Shown here in pieces: positions 14,757 through 21,421 of a DNA stretch of 21,969 bases. The stretch lies in IMG/VR virus record IMGVR_UViG_3300038656_000062, positions 1-21,969 of that record. The stretch is one strand, 5' to 3'. The notes beneath the pieces were generated by a model. It was not told the DNA's origin, made no database searches, and was given only the letters and a program-made list of their open reading frames with translations. Numbering within the stretch: the first letter of the stretch is position 1; each line of letters opens with the position of its first letter. The translations under genes and the position numbers were made by a program. The DNA comes from a virus.

Positions 14757-15119
14757 TTAATTTTTTGTAAAGGTACTAAAAGTATTCTGTTTTTCTTTCT
14801 TTTCTTTAACTTTTTTGTCATGCTCTTTAATAAAGCCTCTCTGCTCTTCTAAGACAGCAACAGCTTTTTGACAAGCTTCGGCTATCTGCTCAAGCTTAAA
14901 AAGACTGTTATCCAAATCTTTTTCTGAATTTGCATCTATATCTAGAGTTATACCCCTCACACAGTCTGTAAAAGTAAATTCGGCGTAAATACCTGAACTA
15001 TGCACGAAAGGACTTCTTTGATCTTCTTCTTTTGTGATAGTAATAGCTATGGATGCTGTTGAATGATAACCATTTTTATTTAAAAACCGTCTTTCATCTA
15101 ATAATATTTTATCCTCCAT
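14757..15119 (-). CDS. Hypothetical 120-aa protein upstream of helicase
   Basis: The first 80 residues alternate hydrophobic and polar residues in beta-like strands (HSTASIAITITKEE, IYAEFTFTDCVRGITLDIDA). A helix of about 30 residues (LEQIAEACQKAVAVLEEQ) and a lysine-rich tail ending FSTFTKN follow. It is 3 bases from the helicase start, so a helicase accessory or DNA-binding role is possible but not shown. It is not an obvious OB-fold SSB and lacks an SSB-type tip. No family recognised. Confidence 0.78.
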   Translation of the reverse strand: MEDKILLDERRFLNKNGYHSTASIAITITKEEDQRSPFVHSSGIYAEFTFTDCVRGITLDIDANSEKDLDNSLFKLEQIAEACQKAVAVLEEQRGFIKEHDKKVKEKKEKQNTFSTFTKN

Positions 15120-15121
15120 AA

Positions 15122-15466
15122 CTACTCAGTATTTGTAAATCTCTTTAAGATTTCTTCAGTATTTAGCTCTGTATCTTTTACTATATAATCTTTCAAATCT
15201 TTAAAGAAATCTTTGTCTCCAAAATAAGGTGTCTTACCATAAAGCATAAAATTTAAAAACTCTTTTTCAAAATCTTTTTGTAATTTTTTTCCTTCTTCCG
15301 AGCCTAGATAACCTTCAGCCCATTTTTCAAGACGCTCCCTTTTTTGCTCCATCTCTCGAAAACGTTTTTTTCTTTGTTCCAACTTTTCAAGTGGAAAAGG
15401 GTTGTTTTTTGGTATATAGAATGGGTGCTCTTCTGTCCTTATGTTTACTTTTTCTTCTTCTATCAT
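15122..15466 (-). CDS. Hypothetical 114-aa charged helical protein
   Basis: Rich in Lys, Glu and Arg, with a probable coiled coil at about 27-50 (LEKLEQRKKRFREMEQKRER) and an aromatic C-terminal half (FMLYGKTPYFGDKDFF). No membrane segment. The start overlaps the upstream stop as ATGA and the gene ends in TAG two bases before the next ATG, so it sits in a tightly coupled run of early genes. Function unknown. Confidence 0.75.
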   Translation of the reverse strand: MIEEEKVNIRTEEHPFYIPKNNPFPLEKLEQRKKRFREMEQKRERLEKWAEGYLGSEEGKKLQKDFEKEFLNFMLYGKTPYFGDKDFFKDLKDYIVKDTELNTEEILKRFTNTE

Positions 15467-15891
15467 AACTTTTCGTTTGCTAAGTGGTCTAAAAATACCG
15501 TCTTTTGTGCGTTTTGTGTAACATGGGATAATGGGCTTGTTAAGTTTTCGCCACTAGGTAGCCAAACCTCTACTGGATATCCATCAGAATCATATTCGTC
15601 AAAAGTAGCTAATACTCTTTTAAGCTCTATTAGCGTTATTATTTCAGTATTTTTTAGTTCTTCTAGCTGCTCCTGAATTATCTCTTGGCACAGCTTATCA
15701 AACTCTTTCATGTGTCTATTACAAGGCTCACAATTTTCATTTTGACAGTGTGTACCCCACTCTTGTAAACCGTAGGTATCGCAATGTCTTTTTATTTTAA
15801 CAAGTCTATCTTGAGGCTCTTTAGTATTTCTAAAAACGTATTCTACAGCCTCTTTTATACGGCTTCTGGTAGTTTTCTTTTCTTCTTCCAT
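15463..15891 (-). CDS. Hypothetical 142-aa protein with Cys/His cluster
   Basis: Residues 37-60 contain C37, H48, C49, C54, C57 and H60 (HCQNENCEPCNRH), a spacing compatible with a zinc-binding knuckle. It is flanked by a basic helix (RSRIKEAVEYVFRN) and a long acidic helix (KLCQEIIQEQLEELKN). The C-terminal third has a short beta-like part (YPVEVWLPSGENL). It could bind nucleic acid or a host protein; no family is recognised. The start context is AACAAAAATTATG, and the gene is coupled to the next by ATGA. Confidence 0.77.
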   Translation of the reverse strand: MEEEKKTTRSRIKEAVEYVFRNTKEPQDRLVKIKRHCDTYGLQEWGTHCQNENCEPCNRHMKEFDKLCQEIIQEQLEELKNTEIITLIELKRVLATFDEYDSDGYPVEVWLPSGENLTSPLSHVTQNAQKTVFLDHLANEKL

Positions 15892-15900
15892 AATTTTTGT

Positions 15901-16119
15901 TTATTTTATATTTATAGATACACCATTTTTTTCAAATCTAAGAGTCATTGCTTTTAAAGTATCTTCCTGTTCTTTTTTGGTCATTATACCTTTAAAGTCG
16001 GGTTCAAATAAGTCATAAATATTTTTTAACTTATCACCTATTGCTGTGTAATCTCCTTTTGGCAGATTGAAATTAGAATCAACTTCAAAAAACTTTCCTT
16101 CTTTGTTAATTACTTTCAT
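15901..16119 (-). CDS. Hypothetical 72-aa protein
   Basis: A short protein with a beta-like start (KVINKEGKFFEVDSNFNLP), the segment KGDYTAIGDKLKNIYDLF and a C-terminal strand pair (MTLRFEKNGVSINIK). No signal peptide or cysteine. It overlaps the upstream gene by ATGA and ends 9 bases before the next start. Function unknown. Confidence 0.7.
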   Translation of the reverse strand: MKVINKEGKFFEVDSNFNLPKGDYTAIGDKLKNIYDLFEPDFKGIMTKKEQEDTLKAMTLRFEKNGVSINIK

Positions 16120-16709
16120 TTTATTTTATTTTTCCAAACACTTTCTACCTCTACTCTTTTCTCTGATAAGAACTGATATAAAGGAGACTCTTCAAACTGA
16201 GCCTCAAAACTAGAATACCTATGCTTATTGTCGTTATAAAATATGTACTGAAGTACCTTTGTGTACTCATACTCTTGGAGGAAATACCAACAGAGCCAGT
16301 ACATTTGATGAAGGCTCAACTGCATCTTATTTCTAAAGAAAGTACAGTAAGTTATAACCTTCTTCTTATTACCTATTCTTCTGTCTTCATCATCGTGAGA
16401 AAGATACATCTCCATTAAGTAATCTGCCATTTTAGCATCAGCCTCTGTGGTATTAGGAACTTGTAGGGCTTCTAACAGCTTTTTACCTTTGTTTGTGAGC
16501 CTGATCTTCTCAAATTCAGATTGTTTCTTAGTACCTTTAATGTAATCTACAAGTGATTCTTTCTCCAAGAGGTCCAGTAATTCATCTCCCATAGACATTG
16601 CTATATAATGAGCTAAATTATCAGTTCTATTTTGGTGAATCAACTGTAGTATCATAACATCTGTAGGCATCAAGCCTTTTTCCTTTACAATATCAAAATT
16701 TATGTACAT
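16116..16709 (-). CDS. Putative winged-helix DNA-binding protein
   Basis: The first 85 residues look like a winged helix: helix PTDVMILQLIHQN, a possible recognition helix DELLDLLEKESLVDYIK, a short wing and the typical closing helix LTNKGKKLLEAL (70-82), as in MarR/PadR-like or phage replication regulators. The remaining 110 residues are helical and rich in aromatics (LHQMYWLCWYFLQEYEY), a likely partner-binding domain. It lies in the early operon between small proteins and the helicase, so a role in early regulation or replication initiation is possible. No catalytic motif. It overlaps the upstream gene by 10 bases. The fold call is from pattern only. Confidence 0.65.
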   Translation of the reverse strand: MYINFDIVKEKGLMPTDVMILQLIHQNRTDNLAHYIAMSMGDELLDLLEKESLVDYIKGTKKQSEFEKIRLTNKGKKLLEALQVPNTTEADAKMADYLMEMYLSHDDEDRRIGNKKKVITYCTFFRNKMQLSLHQMYWLCWYFLQEYEYTKVLQYIFYNDNKHRYSSFEAQFEESPLYQFLSEKRVEVESVWKNKIK

Positions 16710-17089
16710 AATTGTATTTCTTTTAGTGATCTTTGTAATGCTTCTTCTATACCCTCATACTTATCTAAAAACACATCTACATAAATAGGGGGAAACTTCC
16801 AAGACTTTAATCTTATCTCAAAGTCCAATATTTCATTTGGTGTAGTATTAGTTTTAACGTCTATATAAATAGAGTGTTTTCTCTCTAACCACAATGCTAA
16901 TGAAGACTGTCTGGGAGCTTTCCACTCCATAAAAGAGATACGCATACTGTCTGAATCTTCAGCTATAAGCTTCCACTTATTTGGTGGTTCCCCTTCGTAG
17001 TAATTAGCCCATAATTTTTTACAAGGTTCATCAAATCCTTTTTCTTTAGCTAGTTTAGCTACTTGAACCCCTACTAATTTCTCTTCCAT
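16700..17089 (-). CDS. Tandem paralogue A: small early protein (MEEKL family)
   Basis: Starts MEEKLVGVQVAKLAKEKGFD and later has SLALWLERKHSIYIDV and a C-terminal YEGIEEALQRSLKEIQ. The neighbour at 17092-17484 shares the same three blocks in the same order, so the two come from a gene duplication. My impression is that similar proteins occur widely in Bacteroidota phages and prophages; their function is not known to me. The blocks look like an N-terminal helix, a basic helix followed by a strand, and an amphipathic end helix. It overlaps the next gene by 10 bases. Confidence 0.8.
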   Translation of the reverse strand: MEEKLVGVQVAKLAKEKGFDEPCKKLWANYYEGEPPNKWKLIAEDSDSMRISFMEWKAPRQSSLALWLERKHSIYIDVKTNTTPNEILDFEIRLKSWKFPPIYVDVFLDKYEGIEEALQRSLKEIQLCT

Positions 17090-17091
17090 AA

Positions 17092-17484
17092 CTATTTTAT
17101 TATTTCTAATGCTTCTAATAGTCCTACCTCTAATACTTCTTCAAAAGTACCTTCCAATTCTTGAATAGAAGAGCTCACTTGACCATCATCACTAGTATCT
17201 GTTCCTATTTTCATAACATTTAGATACCAAAATAAGCCTTTATCTGATTCAAAATATCCTTTTTTTATATAAATATGAACATTGTATATATCCCGCAACC
17301 ACTTTTGGAGTAAAGACTGTGTAGGAGCATGAGAACAGTGATTTAAGATGTCATAGGCTGGTCCAATGTTAGAAAAAAGGTGCCCGTCTTCGTCTCTATA
17401 CATTTTTAAATGTCCTCTGTGCTCTATAAAACCTTTTTCCTTTGCTAGTAATGCTGTTTTAGGTTCGATTAATTTCTCTTCCAT
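17092..17484 (-). CDS. Tandem paralogue B: small early protein (MEEKL family)
   Basis: Starts MEEKLIEPKTALLAKEKGFIE and has APTQSLLQKWLRDIYNVHIYI (a block whose form is strongly reminiscent of Bacteroidota phage proteins) and a C-terminal TFEEVLEVGLLEALEIIK. It is more typical of the family than its downstream copy, which has kept MEEKL, AKLAKEKGF and the Trp-Leu block but diverged elsewhere. The start overlaps the upstream secreted-protein gene by 16 bases. Function unknown. Confidence 0.82.
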   Translation of the reverse strand: MEEKLIEPKTALLAKEKGFIEHRGHLKMYRDEDGHLFSNIGPAYDILNHCSHAPTQSLLQKWLRDIYNVHIYIKKGYFESDKGLFWYLNVMKIGTDTSDDGQVSSSIQELEGTFEEVLEVGLLEALEIIK

Positions 17485-17810
17485 AGTTCTGCGTTTCTTT
17501 TGTTATTCTTTAAGATCTCTTCTGGAGTCTTTCTTATAAATAATGGCTCTACCTTTTGAATAATTACAGGGATATCACTCTCCACACCAAACTTATTAGT
17601 TTTAAATAGATGTGTTGTATTTGCATCTACACTCTCAAACCTGGAGCTAGGAAAATCTGCCCTTACCCCAAAGGAGTTAAAACTGTAAATACTATTTCCG
17701 TCTACCTTTAATGTAGGTAAACCTCTACCAAATTCGAATACATTGTACTCTTGTGCTGTTACCGCACAAGTTACAAAGGTTAATACAATAAACAAAATAC
17801 TTCTCATCAT
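17469..17810 (-). CDS. Small secreted or envelope protein with Sec signal peptide
   Basis: Residues 1-19 are a clear signal peptide: MMR, a hydrophobic core ILFIVLTFV and a TCAVTA region with probable cleavage before QEYN. The Cys is not in a good lipobox, so a lipoprotein is less likely. The mature part of about 94 residues is polar and beta-like with no further membrane segment. An exported early phage protein could alter the cell envelope, for example in superinfection exclusion; this is inference. The gene overlaps its upstream neighbour by one base (TAATG) and its downstream neighbour by 16. It is the only clear signal peptide in the window. Confidence 0.82.
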   Translation of the reverse strand: MMRSILFIVLTFVTCAVTAQEYNVFEFGRGLPTLKVDGNSIYSFNSFGVRADFPSSRFESVDANTTHLFKTNKFGVESDIPVIIQKVEPLFIRKTPEEILKNNKRNAELWKRN

Positions 17811-18301
17811 TATACGTTTAAAAATTGCTTTAAGTTGGGCTTAAAGTAGTTCTCACTCTTTAATATTTTACCTATTGGCCTTGTGTCGTCAAAACCATTC
17901 ACGCCATTTATAATAGGCTCTTCATTCTTATCAAGTTTGCTCATATTACTTTGATGGATTTCATTGAAAACATCCCCTATAATACCCTGCATACCATGCG
18001 AGATAATATTACCAAGTATTATATATAACTGATCCCCAAGAGCATCGGCCACTTCCACCAGATCATTATTTTGAGCTGCTTCTAAGTACTCTTCGTTCTC
18101 CTCCTTTAGTAGTTTATACCTTAACTGGTAACTGTCTATTAGAGTAGGTTCTGTGTTGTAGTCGGAGTTAAACTTTAACTGGAACTCTGCTACGTCTAGA
18201 AGTGGTCTCTCCATAAATTTTTGTTTAACTTTTTTTACAAATATTTCTTTACACAGTTCGTCCCACTCTTCGTCTGTGTACTTATCTCTTAAATTTCCCA
18301 T
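17810..18301 (-). CDS. MazG/HisE-like NTP pyrophosphohydrolase (phosphoribosyl-ATP pyrophosphohydrolase-like)
   Basis: An all-alpha NTP pyrophosphatase. The metal-binding set is visible as E67-E68-x-E70-E71 on one helix and E83-V-A-D86 with D90 on the next (EVADALGD). HGM (102-104) and HQSNMSKLD (116-124) follow, matching the phage subfamily annotated as phosphoribosyl-ATP diphosphohydrolase-like, as does GKILKSENYFKP. It would hydrolyse nucleoside triphosphates to monophosphates, for example to clear dUTP or damaged dNTPs, or act on alarmones; the substrate cannot be told. Its place with thymidylate synthase in the early genes fits nucleotide control. It starts 2 bases after the previous stop. 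Confidence 0.87.
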   Translation of the reverse strand: MGNLRDKYTDEEWDELCKEIFVKKVKQKFMERPLLDVAEFQLKFNSDYNTEPTLIDSYQLRYKLLKEENEEYLEAAQNNDLVEVADALGDQLYIILGNIISHGMQGIIGDVFNEIHQSNMSKLDKNEEPIINGVNGFDDTRPIGKILKSENYFKPNLKQFLNV

Positions 18302-18303
18302 AG

Positions 18304-18732
18304 TTAAAGTAATTCTTTTGCGGTTTCTAACAAGTCTTTAAATGTCTCCAAAAACAAATTTCTTGTAAATTGGTTATGAAACTCCAAAACGGAACCTCTA
18401 CGGTTACTAAAATACTTTACAAAATTACCGTTGTTGTGCTGAATTTCGTACCTCTCTCCTCTTTTATCAAACTCCCTACCCCCATCAATATCGTTCCAAG
18501 CATCTCGCAGCTCCACTAACTGCATGAGAGCTGTAAAAGCTTCTGCCCTCTCTTCAGAGGATAAGTTAACAGTTCTACCCAGCATGGTGTAATATCTAAA
18601 GTGCTTCGTTTCATGAAGATGATTGGGGTATTCTTTTTCAATCTTTTTAAATATTACAATACCCTCATCAAAATTAGACTTTTCTTTGTCAACTTCGTAA
18701 CCTTCTGGTATTTGAATGTTTAATGTTTTCAT
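18304..18732 (-). CDS. Conserved Bacteroidota-phage-type protein of unknown function (142 aa)
   Basis: The N-terminus IQIPEGYEVDKEKSNFDEGIVIFK, a middle LSSEERAEAFTALMQLVELRDAWND helix and the end FLETFKDLLETAKELL give the layout of a family I have an impression is common in Bacteroides and Flavobacterium phages and prophages, with no function known to me. The first block looks like a small beta unit, the middle and end are helices. The ATG follows AATAATAATT, which is also the end of one copy of the direct repeat that flanks the methyltransferase gene. Confidence 0.8.
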   Translation of the reverse strand: MKTLNIQIPEGYEVDKEKSNFDEGIVIFKKIEKEYPNHLHETKHFRYYTMLGRTVNLSSEERAEAFTALMQLVELRDAWNDIDGGREFDKRGERYEIQHNNGNFVKYFSNRRGSVLEFHNQFTRNLFLETFKDLLETAKELL

Positions 18733-18756
18733 AATTATTATTTTAGTTTTTCTTTG
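18729..18756 (-). repeat. Direct repeat, downstream copy, flanking the methyltransferase gene
   Basis: Read leftward, CAAAGAAAAACTAAAATAAT then AATTATGA. It spans the last codons (KEKLK), the stop and spacer of the methyltransferase gene and the next ATG. The same 25 bases, lacking three (AAT), occur at 19496-19520. Confidence 0.8.
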
Positions 18757-19499
18757 TGTTTATCAACTCTCTCAACTCCTATGTTGAAGTATGTTTCATC
18801 TTTTTCAATCCCTATGAAACTCCTTTTAGTATTCATACAAGCGATTGCAGTTGTAAAACTACCAGCAGTAAAATCCAAAACTGTTTCACCTTCATTGGTG
18901 TAGGTTTTAATTAGGTATTCCATTAATAAAACGGGTTTTTGAGTTGGGTGGACATTACCTCCATTGTGGTTTTTATATTCAAGAATTTGTCTTGGGTATC
19001 CCTCGAATTTTATTTTTCTTTTTAATAGGTTTGACTCTCTTGTTGTGTTCACACCTTTACCACTCCCATACCTTTTAGGTCGTGACCAATCTTTATTGAC
19101 CTCAATTAGCCCTTGTGGGTTGTATGGCATATTTCTATCAGATCGATTTGCCGTTGTACCAGAGCTAAATACGGATATAATCTCAATATCCTTTAAAGGT
19201 TTTAATTTTGAGTTGACAAAACCTGATGGTCTAGTCTTCCTCCAATAAAAATCATATTTAAACTCTTTAACATTACTTATCCTTAAATAAGAGCTAAATG
19301 GTTCTTGCCCAAACAAGACAACAGCACCCTTAGGCTTTATGACACGCTTCAACTGCTCCCACATAGGTTCAAAAGGGATAACAGAATCCCATTTGCAAGC
19401 AGTTGTTCCATAAGGAGGGTCTGTAATAATTGCATCAATAGAACCGCTTTCAATCGTTTTCATAACCTCAAGACAATCACCTAATCTTAAATCTATCAT
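18738..19499 (-). CDS. DNA adenine/cytosine-N4 methyltransferase, beta-class layout
   Basis: An amino-methyltransferase that modifies A (N6) or C (N4) in DNA, probably to protect phage DNA from host nucleases. Numbering from the chosen start: motif IV DPPYG at 27-31, then TTACKWD; the large middle region is the target-recognition part; HPTQKP at 184-189; motif I VLDFTAGSFTT at 207-217; and FIGIEKDETYF (228-238), with the acidic SAM-binding residue. Catalytic motif before SAM motif is the beta class. I chose the ATG at 19499 (MIDLRLGD), preceded by AATAATT and 2 bases after the previous stop; the longer frame from 19526 would overlap that gene. No restriction enzyme gene is nearby. The gene is bracketed by direct repeats. 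The target sequence is unknown. Confidence 0.93.
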   Translation of the reverse strand: MIDLRLGDCLEVMKTIESGSIDAIITDPPYGTTACKWDSVIPFEPMWEQLKRVIKPKGAVVLFGQEPFSSYLRISNVKEFKYDFYWRKTRPSGFVNSKLKPLKDIEIISVFSSGTTANRSDRNMPYNPQGLIEVNKDWSRPKRYGSGKGVNTTRESNLLKRKIKFEGYPRQILEYKNHNGGNVHPTQKPVLLMEYLIKTYTNEGETVLDFTAGSFTTAIACMNTKRSFIGIEKDETYFNIGVERVDKHKEKLK

Positions 19500-19520
19500 A
19501 ATTATTTTAGTTTTTCTTTG
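19496..19520 (-). repeat. Direct repeat, upstream copy, flanking the methyltransferase gene
   Basis: Read leftward, CAAAGAAAAACTAAAATAAT then TATGA. It covers the end of the coiled-coil protein gene (KEKLK, stop), the 2-base spacer and the methyltransferase ATG. It matches the downstream copy apart from a three-base gap. Confidence 0.8.
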
Positions 19521-20644
19521 GTCCATACTTCAATCTTACCTAAAGAGATTGTAATACCCTTTAGCGTCTTAACAGCTATTTCATCTGTTACTTTAGGAGC
19601 CTCTAATTCTAACAGACTCTTGACATAAGTAGCAACCTTAACTTTATCTGAAGAAGCCTCTATAAGTCTTTGCTTCTCTTTTTCAGCGTCCAAAACTTTC
19701 TGTGCTGTAAGAGCTTCTTTAGCTGCTTTTTCATCAGCTACTTTCTTTTCTTCTGCTGCTTTTTTTGTCGCTTCGTCAAAATCAGCCTTTGCTTTTAAAG
19801 CCTTTTTAACCAACTTATCGAAATCTGCATCCGATAGGTCCTCAACAGACTTTTCTTCGACAAAAGACCATAGCTCACGCATTTTATCGTTTCTTACTCT
19901 TAGATTTTGAGCTAACAGATTTAATCTATCCTTTTCAGCATCATCTTTTACCTTAAGATCGTTTCCTTGCTTTAAAAGAGCTTTAAAACTTTTCTCTGTC
20001 ATTGTAGAAAGATCCTGTGGTATGTCATTTAAGAAGTTCCAAAAGGGAATAAGACTGTTCTTTCTTTCGTTGTGTAGTTTCAGTTTAATCTCTCTCTCTT
20101 TTTGTTCATCCTCCTCTCTTTTTAAAGCTTCTGCCTTTTTGTTAAAAGAAGCAACTCTTGCTTGAAAAACACTATCCCAAATATCCTCACTCATTTCTCC
20201 CAAGTTCATTCCATCTAGGTCTCCTTCCTCTATGTAAGGTGCTACTGCTGCCTCTCTTTCTTCCTTTATCTTAAGAACCCTTTCTTTTTCTTGGTTCTCG
20301 TAATAATCCTCTATCTCCTTTAAAGTAATCTCCATACTCTCGACAGGAACAAGCTCTTTGCGTTTAATAGCATCTACATAATCACCACCTGCTTTGAAGT
20401 AAGCTTTATTAGCTTTATGCCATTTATTGATACCCTGTGTTCTAACTTTTACAAGTTTCATCCTAATTTCCCTAGCTTCTTCGATAACTTCATCACTAAG
20501 CTCTTTTTGAATTATCTCTCCATATTGCTTGGCCAACAAGTCTCTCTCCAATATAATGGTAGATAAATCCTTAGTTAATTTACTTGCTTCTTTCTCTTGA
20601 AGACCATACTTCGAAGGGTCTACTACTGTTACTTCTGTTCCCAT
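19502..20644 (-). CDS. Large coiled-coil early protein (380 aa), possible recombination/DNA-metabolism accessory
   Basis: Predicted almost entirely helical. The first 110 residues (LTKDLSTIILERDLLAKQY, EAREIRMKLVKVRTQGINKW, AGGDYVDAIK) resemble a family I associate with Bacteroidota phages, where such proteins often sit near recombination genes. Long Lys/Glu/Ala-rich coiled coils follow at about 105-135, 170-195 and 285-335, the last strongly Ala-Lys-Glu repetitive. The C-terminal 45 residues look like a small folded unit (VKTLKGITISLGKIEVW). There is no catalytic motif. It is the second gene of the operon and overlaps the first by TAATG. An SSAP-partner or nucleoid role is only a guess. Confidence 0.75.
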   Translation of the reverse strand: MGTEVTVVDPSKYGLQEKEASKLTKDLSTIILERDLLAKQYGEIIQKELSDEVIEEAREIRMKLVKVRTQGINKWHKANKAYFKAGGDYVDAIKRKELVPVESMEITLKEIEDYYENQEKERVLKIKEEREAAVAPYIEEGDLDGMNLGEMSEDIWDSVFQARVASFNKKAEALKREEDEQKEREIKLKLHNERKNSLIPFWNFLNDIPQDLSTMTEKSFKALLKQGNDLKVKDDAEKDRLNLLAQNLRVRNDKMRELWSFVEEKSVEDLSDADFDKLVKKALKAKADFDEATKKAAEEKKVADEKAAKEALTAQKVLDAEKEKQRLIEASSDKVKVATYVKSLLELEAPKVTDEIAVKTLKGITISLGKIEVWTKEKLK

Positions 20645-20943
20645 TATATTAATTTTTTGTGATACAATTTCTTTAATCCTTTAATACTCTCCTCAATAGA
20701 GGATAAACGGTCTACTACATCCTGTATAGAACCTTCATAAACTCCTACTTGGTCTAAATACTCTTGTAGGCATTGTTTTAAATTCGGATGCCAAGTCTTA
20801 ACGTCTTGTGTATCCTGTTCACCCGTCTTTTTCTGAGTCTTTTTATCAACTACATCATAGGTCTCTGTTTTTACAAGCATTATAGAGTGGGTATCGAAAT
20901 CTACTCTGTAATTACTGTCCAATTTAATAGGTTTGTTCTTCAT
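20644..20943 (-). CDS. Hypothetical 99-aa protein, first gene of the long early operon
   Basis: A small beta-like N-terminal part (YRVDFDTHSIMLVKTETYDVV), a lysine-rich linker and two helices (LKQCLQEYLDQV and the end SIEESIKGLKKLYHKKL, coiled-coil-like). The layout recalls DUF5405-like phage proteins, but I cannot confirm it. It is the first gene downstream of promoter-like module 4 and overlaps the coiled-coil protein gene by one base, so the two are probably made together. Confidence 0.75.
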   Translation of the reverse strand: MKNKPIKLDSNYRVDFDTHSIMLVKTETYDVVDKKTQKKTGEQDTQDVKTWHPNLKQCLQEYLDQVGVYEGSIQDVVDRLSSIEESIKGLKKLYHKKLI

Positions 20944-20958
20944 AGCTGTTTATTTTTT

Positions 20959-21002
20959 ACAAATGTACAAAAAATACTCTACTGTTTAATTTTAATTAAC
21001 AC
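20959..21002 (-). promoter_or_regulatory. Promoter-like module 4 (long early operon)
   Basis: Leftward: GTGTTAATT (21002-20994), 26 bases, TACATTTGT (20967-20959), then 15 bases to the ATG at 20943. The spacing equals that of module 1, and the spacer holds the same AGTAGAGT octamer (20983-20976) followed by a T-run. The stretch 20944-21017 contains no gene. Confidence 0.6.
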
Positions 21003-21017
21003 AATTTTATATTGGTG

Positions 21018-21275
21018 TTATAAAACATTAAAAGGAAACTTCTCAGAGTTTACAGTTTTTAATGAGTCTTTAAGAGTGTTACCTAAATATTTATTATTTA
21101 TTTCTTTGTGTGTTTCAAAATACTTCGTACCGTAAGCCACAGCACAATCAATCCACCAACCATCATATATATCGCTATTCTTTGTTACTCTATTTCCATA
21201 CACTTCAAATATTACCCAACCTTTCTTTTTGATTGCATTAATTATACTGTGATTATCTTCGTATGTATAAATCAT
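21018..21275 (-). CDS. Hypothetical 85-aa protein
   Basis: Mixed alpha/beta in appearance, with aromatic patches (GWVIFEVYGNR, YDGWWIDCAVAYGTKYF). No signal or membrane segment. The ATG follows AATATAATT, the usual context. It is the last gene before promoter-like module 4. No family recognised. Confidence 0.72.
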   Translation of the reverse strand: MIYTYEDNHSIINAIKKKGWVIFEVYGNRVTKNSDIYDGWWIDCAVAYGTKYFETHKEINNKYLGNTLKDSLKTVNSEKFPFNVL

Positions 21276-21299
21276 AATTATATTTTAAGAGTCAATTTC

Positions 21300-21410
21300 T
21301 TAGTTAACAAAATCAACAGAGTATAAGAACTCCTGCACTTGGTAATGGCCTGCTAATTTGTTTTTTAGTCCTCTTACAATTTCAGACTTAAACTCCTTTG
21401 GTGTTGTCAT
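21300..21410 (-). CDS. 36-aa small protein
   Basis: ATG at 21410 gives 36 codons to TAA at 21302-21300: a lysine-rich start TTPKEFKSEIVRGLKNKL and an aromatic end QVQEFLYSVDFVN. It fills the gap between two genes on the same strand, starting 11 bases after the upstream stop, and no other frame fits there. It looks like a single amphipathic helix with a tail. Function unknown. Confidence 0.6.
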   Translation of the reverse strand: MTTPKEFKSEIVRGLKNKLAGHYQVQEFLYSVDFVN

Positions 21411-21421
21411 ACTTTCTATTT

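Noticed and set aside
15344-15676. 110-codon rightward open frame (and similar ones at 20788-21135, 18964-19248, 8824-9120)
   Set aside because: They lie opposite well-supported leftward genes or their tight junctions, have Phe/Ser/Cys-rich translations typical of antisense shadows, and lack spacing or context of real genes.
19500-19526. Longer N-terminus for the methyltransferase
   Set aside because: The nine extra residues overlap the previous gene's end and precede the conserved IDLRLGDC start; the ATG at 19499 has the common context.
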